Origin: Promerops cafer
Lineage: Eukaryota > Chordata > Aves > Passeriformes > Nectariniidae
Assembly (NCBI GenBank): GCA_013398275.1
Contig: VZSE01008496.1
Location: 62,001-126,000 of the forward strand
DNA length: 64,000 nt
Direction of reading: 5' to 3'
Shown: in pieces, positions 49,577-61,131 of the stretch
Layout of the letters: each line of letters begins with the position of its first letter
How positions within the stretch are numbered: the stretch's first letter is position 1
The notes under the pieces: generated by a model
Databases searched by the model: none
The model's input: the letters and a program-made list of their open reading frames with translations, nothing else
What the model was told of the DNA's origin: nothing
Position numbers and translations under genes: made by a program

Positions 49577-52500
49577 ACACCTTTGGAAACTATAAGCGGT
49601 CTACAGAAGATTTTAAACCTATCAGCCTGAAACAGGTATTACGACCTATCTTCAAAGGATTGGAAAATATAACCTCATATCAAAACAAACAGGTGTGTAT
49701 TTGAAAAAATATAGTATCAGCACCATTTCCTGGACCAAAAAGTATAGATTTCCTAGAATATTCTGGATTCTGCTGCAAAGGCTTTCCAATAAATATCCAT
49801 GATTAAAAAAAATTCAAACAATCATTTGGTCTCCACAGAGACATCAGATCAAATAATCAATATACGTCTATTTTTTCCCTAAAATGGATGCAAGCATCTA
49901 TACATACACAGTGGGATTAGGATTTATTGCTTCAGTTGAAATTTCTGCCTTAATGGCTATGCTTTTTCTGAAAGCATTTCTGAAAAATTAACAAAGCTGG
50001 CATATTCACATCTTAGAGCTCTAAACTTTCCTGACTGGTAGTTATTACTGTCCATCCCAGCTGTATTCCTTCTGAAAAAATCTTTTTTTTTCACCAGACA
50101 GTGAAATTCAGAATGTGAACAAAGGCACCTGGTTCTAATAAACAAACAAAAAAAAAGCCCTAATATTGTTAACAACTGGCATCATCTCAGCAATGGCATC
50201 CAGCTAAAGGAGGCTTCAACATGCATAACACTGATTCATTGGTTCATGTTGGACTCCTTAATAACATTTGTGCTATTCATAATCTGCCCAAAGTGCTCTG
50301 GTGGTCATCAATTTACAGTACACTTCTGACAAGTCATGACTAAACTGAAATTAATCTATCATCCATTGACTGTTCTTGTTGTCAAAGGCCTCTCTTTTTT
50401 TTTTTTTTTTCAGCTGATAAAGGTGTGATTCAGACATCAAAAATATAAGCATCTATTTTGCTATATTTATGCCCACTTCTTTCTTTGTTTAATAGAACAT
50501 ATATTTCTATTAAAATAGAAAGAGAGGAAAATTTTAGATGGAACTTTTGTTTTAGAGATGCATTTTAGTATGGAATAAAGAATCTTCTAAAGATAGATAG
50601 TTCTGGCTACCAGTCATAGAGCCATGGCAGACTACTAATTTCAGACAGATAGCTAAATTTTAGCTTATTAAGAGCTTGAGTTTCTGATTCCACTTCTAAA
50701 TTACCTCCCTTTCCCCCACTTTCTAATCTTACGCCTGTATCTCCATCTAATGAAGCTTGTTTCTTAACTTGTGTCTTTTCACTTTGGGGGAACACTGAGA
50801 ACCAGCTGTGTACCAACTGAAAACCTGTCCCTTTGTGTAAGAGTTACTTACAACTTCAGAACAGATTAAATGAGAATTTGCTACTGTATACTTTTCTGAA
50901 GGCTTTTTTGTTTGAATTACTCAAAAGTTAACATCATCAGGTTTGGAAGTCCTGTCCATAAATTTACCAGATTTAGAAATCTGAGTGGAAATCTCATCAT
51001 AGGTCCAGGAAAAAATTTAGTTGTGCAAGAGAAAATTTTTCTGATGTAATAGTTAGAAGCCAACTTTAATATAAGGTGGCTGTTATATAATAACCTATAA
51101 TATAAGGTGGCTGACTTAATCACAATAGTCACAGCACTAATGGCTAAGTTATATTTGCAGATGATTTGGTTCTAGATGAAGCACAGTCAATCACTTGTAT
51201 TAAGACTTCCAAGGACATTAAAAGCTATTAGATTTATTTTGTTTCTCCCTAACCTACTCAAAGACCAGCTACAAAATCCCTTTCAGAAACAGAAAACAGA
51301 ACTTATTAGTCTCCTAAATGCTAAAAATCTGGCAGCCCTTGAGGTACAATTTGGGCTACCAAGGGGATGAATCACAGTGATTCAACATTAGTTCTCTCAG
51401 TCTTGGAAATGATTGCCATAGAGGAAGATTTTTCTATGATTAAATGCTATATGTGATCAAAAACCGTGAAACAGTCAACTACACTTAAAACCTTTGTACT
51501 GACAAAATCCATAAGACATTCAGAAAAAAAAATCCTGCACTACTTAGATTTATAGTTATAGTCACTGACACAAAACAATGGAAAATATAATAATGGACAT
51601 TTTATGTGGATAAAAATTTGTAAAATAAAAGAAACTTCCAGCATTTAAAATTCTATTTTAAACAGGCCATGTTTATAACTACACTAAAGAAGATATTCCA
51701 ATATCACTGGATTTAACTATATGCTTCCAAGAGAAATACTGTAGTAGAAGGTGAGTGTTACTTTCAAAAACTTGAGTTGTCACAAGAGACATACACTCAA
51801 TTTTGGTCTGCTGAAAGTTATATTTGGGCAACTTACTAACTCAGTCTTTCTTCTACATGATCAGAAACAAAAAAACATCTGTAAGGAAGAGTTCTCCTGG
51901 CATATAGGATACCATTTTCTAAGACCTTATGTACACAAGGATTAAAAAAATACAAATTTACTATCGCATTCAGCAATTTTTCTGCATTGGTCTGTAAATT
52001 AGGACAAACCACTAGGTACTCTGCATGTTCTCGCTGTATTAAATGTAAGTAAATCAGGTAAAAAAAACAAAGGTCAAATAAAAAACTCCCCAAACTTAAA
52101 AATGCAGGGATGGTCATGCTGTACCCCTGTGTCACTGCTTCATGTTTGAGACCCTTGGTTTGGTACCATACTGTGTGCTGGCCACACTGCTTTGCACAGT
52201 GATTGAACTGAGACAAAATTGTTTAAGATGAATGTATGTTCATCACTGTCAACAGAGACAGCCCCTAGCACCTTGCCAGAATATATTCAAAATACAACAG
52301 TCTCCTGATGCACACTTAACTCAGTCTTGCCTGAATATCTCCCACTCTTAAAGAAGGTGTATATATTAATTTACTATTTTATAACCGGAGAAAGAAAGTC
52401 ATGCAGTGTTATTTCACTTCCTAACTGGCGACACAAAATGAAAATATCACAGGACTAGGTGAGCTAGACTAAGTGTATGAAACTAAGAGCTCAAGAGAGA

Positions 52501-52629
52501 ATGGCCATTGCAAGTCGGGTGAGAGACAGTAGTGCTCCTATGTTTGCACAGGGAAAATAGCGCTTTCCAAGAAAAGGATACTCAACTTATTTTTCCAAGA
52601 TGCCCCACAAGAGTTTTTGTTTCTAGCCA
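49577..52629. other. Intronic AT-rich DNA without recognised genes
   Basis: It holds a 16-T run at 50395-50410 and a short repeated aatataaggtggctg near 51065-51115. No exon recognised. Confidence 0.5.
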
Positions 52630-52650
52630 AATACACTAGGCTAGTGTATT
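52630..52650. repeat. 9-bp perfect inverted repeat
   Basis: aatacacta and tagtgtatt are separated by ggc. It is followed by further tagtgtatt- and gtgtactag-like strings, suggesting local duplication. Confidence 0.8.
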
Positions 52651-53863
52651 AGTGTATTTGTGTACTAGCTAGGCTACTACTTTTCCCTCATTTTCCTTCC
52701 TTAATTACATGTGTGAGAATGTATTTTATATCTGCATTCCTTCCACAGACCCTGTCTGACTGTCCTACAGGACACCACTGGCCCAAACAGGAATGGCTAA
52801 GAACCACTGCACTGGAGCCAAGAATTTCTAAAGGAATTCAGACAGGAATAGTCTGTGATATCTGACACTTCAAAAGAAGAAAAAAAATTTATAATGTAGC
52901 ATAAGAAAGCTAGCATGTAATCTATCAGACACTACAAAATAAAAAACAATCTAGCTCTTAGCAATATTTAAAAATGGGAATCAAAGCACAGGTATTACCA
53001 GAAGCTTTCCTGGAATTCATCAAGTTCCTGACTCTGCATCCTTCACCACAGTGAAAGAAGAAGTCCACAGTCCTGCCCTGCCTTACCTTCAACCTCTTCT
53101 GTGATCACTACTACCACACAGCTCTTAAAAATCCTTGTTGTAAGGGACAGGCTGGCAAATTTCCTATTTCCCTAGATCCCGTTGTTTGCAAAGTATTAAG
53201 ATTCATCTGTATATAGCAGAGGCCTGAGCACTAAAATGGCCATGACTGAATAATCTTCCACTTGTCTAGCTAGGAAATACAGCTTCATAAAAAACAGGGA
53301 AGCTTTTCCTGGGAGAAGGCAAAGAACTGATTTGTTTTCTAGATAATACACCTGTGTTTATGGCCAGTCTTGCTGGGTCAAATAAAAAACATTATAGCTA
53401 CTTGGTATCCTCTCTAATAGTGTTTACTAAATATTAAGGGAAAATTGCAACAAGGTAGACATATATGATAGTCCTTATTAATATGCCTCCAATCTCCAAC
53501 CACACACAGCTCTCTGGTTCCTGAGCTAGGAGTAAAGTCTGTGTCTATAAATACTACCAGTGAGTATCTCGTAACAATGAGTTTGCCCAGACTTCTTTTC
53601 ATTCAAGTAAACTTTTACTAAGAACTGCCATTGCTTGTCTATGTGTATGGTACTGACAAAATTTATAAAAAATTCCAGGTTTTCTTCTTTCTATCTTTAA
53701 AATCACAGGCTTGTTCTTCTCATGCAGACCAGCTATTATGATGGCTGGTTTAAAACAGGATATTTCTTTAGAGTGCCTTAGCCTTCCAATTAGAGCAAGA
53801 AAAAAAATTTAGCTCTAAATATGTAAGTTTAATCTCCAGAGCTGAAGTCCAATTAAGAGTGTT
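52651..53863. other. Intronic DNA without recognised genes
   Basis: Nothing recognised on either strand. Confidence 0.5.
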
Positions 53864-53930
53864 ATGTACAAATGCCTTCTATCATTACTTCTTCCATGTA
53901 CAAATGCCATCTTCTATCATTGCTTCTTCC
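53864..53930. repeat. Two-copy tandem duplication, 32/35-bp unit
   Basis: atgtacaaatgcc..ttctatcattacttcttcc (53864-53895) is followed immediately by atgtacaaatgccatcttctatcattgcttcttcc-like sequence (53896-53930). The copies differ by one substitution and a 3-bp indel, so the duplication looks recent. Confidence 0.92.
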
Positions 53931-55732
53931 GCTTAGCTTTAAGGTTCCTGTTTCTGCACAATCATAATGGCATTCATAATCTTCATTTGAGGCATTTGTC
54001 CTGGACTATCTGACTTTTCTGTAAGGTCTTTTCATCCTTCAGGCTGCTAATTATAATCTTGCTTCAGGGTTGACATTTACTTTCACAGGACTCCTCATAT
54101 ATGCTTCCATCACATCTTTCTGTTTTCTCTCTTCTCCTCTAATTAGCACAATACTGGCTATCCCAGCATTTCCATTTCCCAGCCAAAGCCACTACAACCC
54201 CCCTTGCCATTATATGATCTTTTTAATGTCTTTCTGCCTTGATAGGTTCCATACTACTTGCATCATGGCAAAAGACATGTTCACACTCACCAGCTTTTTA
54301 GTGAGCTTCTTTGTCTACCAGACACATCATGTCTGAAGACCAAACTGATTTCCTATTGATCACTTTTGCTTCTGTTGTGATTCTGCTACATGCCACCAGC
54401 TCTACCTTATGGGATGCAGCTATCTACTGACACTATTTTGAACCCCTCAATAAATTAAACCACCAGAAGCAGAGTGCTACAAAAAGAAAGCATTATTAAT
54501 ATCTGACAGATGGACATTCTGAGAGGGAGTTGGTCTAAATAAGAGCAGAAAAATCATTGTTGTCTCATTAAGCAGAGAAGCAAGACAAATACCTGAATCC
54601 TTTAGGTACTCTATACAAGACTACCACCATATTCAAAATATCATACAAGCATACGATTGGGGAAGTAGCGATTGTGAGCATTCAAAAAGGTCCAAGTGCC
54701 ACTTGTCAGCCCAAATACACAGAAGCTTTCTAAATCAAACCATGAATTCCTCTGTCTGTTATACAGATGACCAGTGCATATCCTGTTCACTTGTTACAGG
54801 TTTCTTTAGCACATTGACATCAAGTAAATAATGGGCCTGCTTACACATTTTTTTCTCATCTAACCTGTTTCTCAATGGAGGATTGTGCATTTTGGACAAA
54901 ATTAAGCATGTTTGTGAAAAAAACCAAACCAAGCCAAACCAAACCACAAGCTTTATAAAAAACTAAAGTATTATTCTTGCCTTTTTTTTCTGGAGTAAAA
55001 AACTTACATTATTTCTCTCCTTCTATTTCCTTTAGTTCCTCTATATAGTACAATAGGGTTTTTTCTTTACCTGTTGTCGGTTTGAACTTCATTCTCCATA
55101 TGAAGTATCTCCAGATAACGAAATAGTCCTATTTCCTCTGAAAATACTTAACCAGGCACATGCAGTAGCCATATTAACTGTTTTTCCTTGGATTGTTAGT
55201 AGGAAACCCTTTGTTTTCTCATATACCCAGATCATGCTTTCATTCAGTGATTGTTAACTACATAACTTACACTTTAAAAAGTACTTTCTTATTCTTGTTC
55301 CTGAAGTGCTTGATTTGATATTGTTATATTAAATTCCAATTCTATTACCTGACACTTGAAAGCTAGTAGGGTTTTTTTTATGTATGACACACTGATTCTC
55401 TTCTACACCGGTAACATGTTCCAACTTCCCATCATTTACAATTGTTATTAGCATATACCCACTATGTATTAAGTTTACTAACTATTTGAGTCCTAAAACC
55501 TTTACACAATGCATTTTAAGTCTGATGTCCTCTCCTATCAAAATAGCTTGTCATCAGTTCCTCACCCAGTCTTCTTTCCAGTACTGAAGTCAGTGCTTTC
55601 CAGGAAATTACCTTGATTTTGTTCATACAGTTTAAGAATCTTACATTTACACCAGCCAGCTGAGATGCTCTCATACTTCAGCTCTCACCTTTTTATTTCA
55701 CTGTTAGCATACGTGATGCTACATTAGGTGTG
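53931..55732. other. Intronic DNA without recognised genes
   Basis: An (ACCAA)n-like stretch lies at about 54919-54947. Otherwise nothing recognised. Confidence 0.5.
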
Positions 55733-55738
55733 ATCACA
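55733..55738. repeat. Left target-site duplication (atcaca) of the LTR
   Basis: atcaca immediately precedes the TG of the LTR and recurs at 56197-56202, directly after the terminal CA. Confidence 0.65.
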
Positions 55739-56196
55739 TGTTGCAGTGCACCTCATGTATACCAAGGGTTTTCACGTTGGAAGCAGTGTGAGGCTCTGCT
55801 CTTTGTGTTCCCAATAAGGTCAAAAGCCAGAGAGTTCTCTCCCTATTTGGTTGTGTGCCAGCATGAAGCCACCTCATAGGGTCTGCTGAACCCACCTGCT
55901 GCAACCTTACTGGGCAGAGTGCCAAGAATCCTGCCTCAGTTTACACGAAAGAGGCTGAACAAAGAGCCTCGTGGCAGTTTTGGGGTGTTCTAGCAGGAGC
56001 ACAGGCTCTGAGCTCCTGGCATTGGTTTTGCTCTGTAAGAGTTTGTTATTTTTGTCTTTATTAAAAATTTCTTTGTTTCAAACTCTCCCTTTGATGCCGT
56101 CCTGCTAATTTTAGCCACTGTGGATTGCTGGACAAACCCAGACGTGACGAGGGTCACTGAAAGCTCAATCAACCTCGCTCGCAGTGACCCCCATCA
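55739..56196 (+). mobile_element. Endogenous retrovirus solo LTR (about 458 bp) with 6-bp target duplication
   Basis: The element starts TGTTGCAGTG and ends CCCCCATCA, with TG..CA termini flanked by identical 6-bp atcaca sequences. Within it, tgtctttattaaaaatttc supplies an attaaa polyadenylation signal (56060-56065) followed by a T-rich segment, giving a plausible U3-R-U5 order on the plus strand. The GC content and CpGs near its 3' end (gacgtgacgag, cctcgctcgcag) differ from the surrounding intron. A 6-bp duplication is typical of beta/alpha-retrovirus-like (ERVK-class) integrations. No internal retroviral genes flank it, so it is a solo LTR left by recombination. Antisense to RAB3. The exact family is unknown to me. 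Confidence 0.65.
56151..56190 (+). repeat. 9-bp inverted repeat near the LTR 3' end
   Basis: gggtcactg (56151-56159) pairs exactly with cagtgaccc (56182-56190) around a 22-nt loop. It lies in the presumed U5 part of the LTR. Confidence 0.85.
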
Positions 56197-56202
56197 ATCA
56201 CA
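56197..56202. repeat. Right target-site duplication (atcaca) of the LTR
   Basis: Identical to 55733-55738 and directly adjacent to the terminal CA of the LTR. Confidence 0.65.
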
Positions 56203-56780
56203 TCCACTAAAATCTAGAAACCCTAATCACAAAATTCTCCAAAGAAATTGCACCTGAAGTAAATTGCACTAATGTCTGTTAAGAAGTCTTGTAAGATGAC
56301 TAGAATTTGAATAACTTTTGGGGAAGAGGTCAGAAATAAGCAGTCCCAAAAGACTTCAGGACATTGCAGAAAGTACACGTCCTAATTTTAGGTGAAGATA
56401 GAATTCTGAGACACTACATATCCAGGTGTTTCTTATTTAGCTCAGCTCATTCTGGAATGCTTCATTAAGATGAACAAATATAGGCCTTAGTAATCAGTGT
56501 CACAAATCAAACCATCTATAAAGGAAAACCAGAAACCCCTGAGAGTTTACTTCATATTTGTTTTTGCAGAGTGAGCTTTATTTCCAAATAAAATAAACCG
56601 AAGTCAATAGTATCTAATCTATATGGGGCAACAATGCACACTGAGTATCATTCTTGCTGTGACAAGAAAAAAAATTATTTCCTGTGGCAGACCTAAATTC
56701 TTTTTATAAATACACATAAATAATAACCTGATGGCCAGAAAAGTAAGAACTTTCTCTCTATATATATGCAGCTACCATCA
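56203..56780. other. Intronic DNA without recognised genes
   Basis: Nothing recognised between the LTR and the GATA-type repeat. Confidence 0.5.
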
Positions 56781-56829
56781 TAGATAGATAGATAGAGAGA
56801 GAGATAGACAGATAGACTAGATAGATAGA
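56781..56829. repeat. Imperfect GATA/GAGA microsatellite
   Basis: tagatagatagatagagagagagatagacagatagactagatagatag, an interrupted GATA-type array. It is the second in the window after 23927-23978. Confidence 0.92.
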
Positions 56830-59800
56830 CACCATACTAATTTTAGAGTAGACAAGTCAGCATATTACACCACTGACAACTTACATCTGAGTTATTGACT
56901 GAATTCATTGAGGTAAAATTCTCTGTATTTCTCAAACTGCAATTAATGAATAAATAAAGTCATAACAGGTAAAAGCTGGGGAAAGAATTTGTTTATGAAG
57001 AGCAACAATCTAGGTTAAACCAGAAAATACCAAGATGATTACAAAAGAACAATATGTTTGTTCAGGAAAGATTGAAGGAGATTAGCCTTCAACTACACTG
57101 AAAAGAAAGAAAAGTGGAAAAAGCAGTTTCTCTAACAGAAAAAAAAAACTGCAACCAATATACTAACTACTTTATCTTATCTGACCAAGAAATAGCAATG
57201 TAAATACAGAGCTAAATTCTCCAGAGATGCTATTTTGCTTGATATCGTAATTTCACATGTAAAATCTGCATGCATTGTCCATTATATATGTAAACTACTA
57301 CAAACATCCTCATGTGATGCAGAGACCCTGATGGCTCTGTGCTCTTACAAAATGCACCTAAGCTTACCTCCTGAACAAAATGCAAATTGACTAGCATTGA
57401 ATAAAAATTAATTCCTTTTGTGTAACCCTCGTATCCTCCCTGAGTCACTTGTGTCCCTTTCAACCCAGCATAATTTCAAAACGACTTCAAGATGTTCTAA
57501 CAGAGCACAGGCAAACAGCTTGCATTGAGCAGCAGGAGAGGGCAAAAGTGAGCTTTAAATATTATCTCTACACTCCCATTTTCATGGTATTTACATTATG
57601 GCTCCTGTCCAAGGCTCTGGTCCTGTGATTTCAAAGCAACAACTGCACAGCAAGAGTGCAACATTTTGCTCTAATCTACAACATGAATCTTATTAAAATT
57701 CAGCAAAGAGCCTGTACGGGCTTTTTTTTTTTTTGTTCCTTTGTAGATTCAGTGCAACTGTATAGATGTTATAAATTTGCTGCTAAATTGGTTCATGGGA
57801 CCTCACAACACAGTTGATTTCACTTTTAGGAATGCTGTCAACATTATTTTATTTTAGTAGTAGGCTTAGTTTTGCTTATTAAAATGATAACTTAGTAAGT
57901 ATAAGTTACATTGACAGTTTAAAGTACACTGTCAGATTTCTCTGAATTCTGTTGAGCTTGTACAACTAAAATAGCTTATTTGTTTTTCAAATTTAGTCCA
58001 GTGTAACTGTTCTTAATCCAGATCCCACAGCAAAATCATTCCTTTCATTATTTCTTTCCCACCCAGACTCTTCTCTTGGAAAAAAAAAAAAAAAAACCCA
58101 CAAAAATCTTGATATTCAGATACAGATCTATGAAATACTCTCCTATCTTCTCTTTCTTTTTCTCATCACCAGCTTTAAGGGAGCCTATGTAACATTAAAT
58201 GATATTTGCATGTGTGCAAGTGCTGGTTCATGACATTGGTATATGCTTCCTGACAGTCACAAGCTGGTGACTTGCAGATCATTATGTGGAAGGCAAAGGC
58301 AGCTGTAAAAATGTTGTACCAGAAGGCAGTCTGGTCACAGGTCGTGGGGAGCTGCAATTACTTGAAGGGTGGTAGTTTGATGATTTGTTGGCCTAAAACA
58401 TGGAAGGATGCATTTCCCTGGAGTCCAATGAAGAAAACCGCCCAAGACACGTTATATAAAAGTTCTGGAAAGGATCTTACACTAGCTAAGCTCCTCTTAA
58501 AGAATTCCCACATAAGATTCAAGTTAAACAGTGAGAAAAGCCTTATTTGGAATGCTAAATAACATCTTTTCTTTCCAATTAATATATGCTTTTGAATACA
58601 GATGTATCGTTTTGCAAATAACAGGACTCTTTGTCAAAGAATATTTAAAGCAATGTGAAGTAAGCATTGGAGGGTTCTGTAAAGCACAGGACTTCATAAA
58701 AGAGTGAAATCCTTGACCCAAGACTCTAGAAGGCTTTCAAAAAACTGTTGGAATATTGAGAAAAATAGTGGAACTTAATGCTGGTTGCAGTTGCAGAACT
58801 AACATTTACCTCACATTTCCTCTCCAAAATATTTGAGGCCAGGATTCTGCAACCACTTTGGTGTGTATTTTACAGCAAGCATGCAGCATCAGGACACAGG
58901 GTTGCCTAGCCAGACAGAGTGCCAAACTCACAGTCACCATCCTTTTTTTTGAGTTGGGTTTAAAGACAGTGTTTAAAACCCTTAAGACAGGCACTTTTTA
59001 ATAGCAATAAAATTGTAATATCTCATAAATATTTGAACAGACAGTGCTGCATTTTAAATAAATAGCATATGAATTTTTAAAAGTACAATCACTGGCCAGC
59101 ATGGCCTATCCCACAAAGTTTACACCATCTGCTCTTTTCACTGAAATCTGAACTCAACATGCCTTTTACATTGCCAAGGCCTTTGGTACTGAAGATTGAA
59201 CCCTGGTTTCATACAAGAAATTCAGTTAGTTTTACAAGATGTTTATAATGGATGCATCTATATTTTCACACATCAAATACTTCCCAAGCATTTCTTGCAA
59301 AACATTTTTAATGAGTACAGTTCTGGGTTTTCCAGTAAAGGACTGCAGTATCACATCTTTTAGCACTTCCGCAGTGTGATTTTGTAATGTTTGGTAGTGT
59401 GCAAAGAAATAATACGAACTATCACATGTATATCTCATTTTTCACACTGTTTATGGTGCCCTAATTCATAAACTCTTGGTCCCATTTTCACTCAGATTCT
59501 TGGTGCTTTCTCTCACATCCTGCCTCATAGTATGAGCAATGGCAGTCAGACTTCCAATAGCAGCACACATATTATCTTTCCAGTCTCTGTTATATTTCCC
59601 TCTGCTCTGATGCCTTTAACATTTAAGCTATACTAGTTATTTATATTTTTATACATTATATAGATTATTTAAATTACCAGTATGTACTGAAGTTTACAGA
59701 AAAGACAAACTGTTTTGTCACCTTTTAGACAAGCAGTATCTCCCCTTCCTACTGTTCATTACCACTTGAATGGCTGAAAGAGAACTATTCAATGATTTCT

Positions 59801-60994
59801 TTCTTGGCTACCTACCTAAGATGATGGAAAATTGTAGATGAATTGGATCCATGGGTGCAACTTTAATATAAACAGAAAAACAAGTACAGGAAATAGAATA
59901 TAGAATAAACAGGGCAAGGTAAAGAGAGCACTAACAATCCCTAAATTCAGGAGATATACAACTTCTGAAATTAACTAAGACTTCTTTAAAGCTATTTTGC
60001 TAGCGATTAAAAACTCCTGGTGGTTCTCTGATAAATCTGAACAAAATAGTTCTCTCTGTGCTATAATAGGCTTTCCTTTGACTGTACAAATTTTCAGTAT
60101 TTGTTGTTGACAACTCCAGATGCTATGAAAAATAAGGGTAAAAAACAATTAATCAAAAGTAATGATTAATAAATTTCACAAGTATTTCTGAGAATAAAGT
60201 ATACCAAATATGACTTGCACGTAAGTGGAAGTATTCTCAATTAATATGTAGGAAACACCATATGAAATAGTATTGCAGTATGAAAATAGGATCCTATCCC
60301 AAACTTTCAAGTTCTTCAATGATTTATATTGTGTAGAAATAAGCAAAAGAGGAGAAACTAAATAGTTCAGGCAAACCATATCCAACTACAGCTGGATAAC
60401 ATTCATCCGTTGAAGGGCATCTTAAAATGAAACAAAAGCTTCCCAGAATTTCCCCTTGTTTCAGCTAACAGGAAAAGTCTAGAGAGAGATTGCATTCTCT
60501 TTGTCAAAACTACATTCCTCATTAACCATCTTTTCTCAGGAAGGGTTCCTTTAGGACCTCACAGACCAACATTTGTGAACATACTGCACAGCTTATCACA
60601 GTGGACAGGTCAGCCCCACCCATGTCTGCCTGGAGCTGCGGCCCTTTCAGGCCATGTCTGTAACAGCAAATTAAGTTGTGACAAGAAGCATCTCAAGGCT
60701 ATCAAATTTGTCTATGCAGTGAAACTGCTAGCATGTTTTGTCAGGCTTGCAAGCACTAACAGTTCCTGGTCAAAGTCCCCGACTTAGCAAAGGGCAGAAA
60801 CCTTTCCCAATACAAGACTGGGATGTGTCCATTCTCTTTCAGAGACTGAAAGATTTAAACATATGGACAAAAACTATTCCATACCAGCTGAATACCGGTG
60901 CCAAAGGACAGTCTTAGAATGTTTAATTTACTAATACAGCTGAACCCAGAGAAATCTCAAATTCCAGCACTGTAACAGTGGGTGTCCCCATGGA
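56830..60994. other. Intronic AT-rich DNA without recognised genes
   Basis: Runs of T at 57722-57734 and A at 58080-58096. No exon, RNA gene or confident mobile element was seen. Confidence 0.5.
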
Positions 60995-61131
60995 AGTGGT
61001 CATGCCACCATTTGGACAATGCTCTCAGGCACATGGTGTAACTCTTGGGGTGTCCTGTGCAGGGCCAGGAGTTGGACTTGATGATCCTGATGGGTCCTTT
61101 CCAACTCAGCACATTCGATAATTCTACATTA
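60995..61131 (+). mobile_element. CR1 LINE 3'-end fragment
   Basis: ggaagtggtcatgccacc, aatgctctcaggcacatgg, cttggggtgtcctg, cagggccaggagttggactt and gatcctgatgggtcctttcc lead into attcgataattct, matching a CR1 3' terminus. It resembles the end of the copy at 9992-10615 but lacks a stretch between gtcat and ggaca, so it carries an internal deletion. Antisense to RAB3. Confidence 0.85.
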
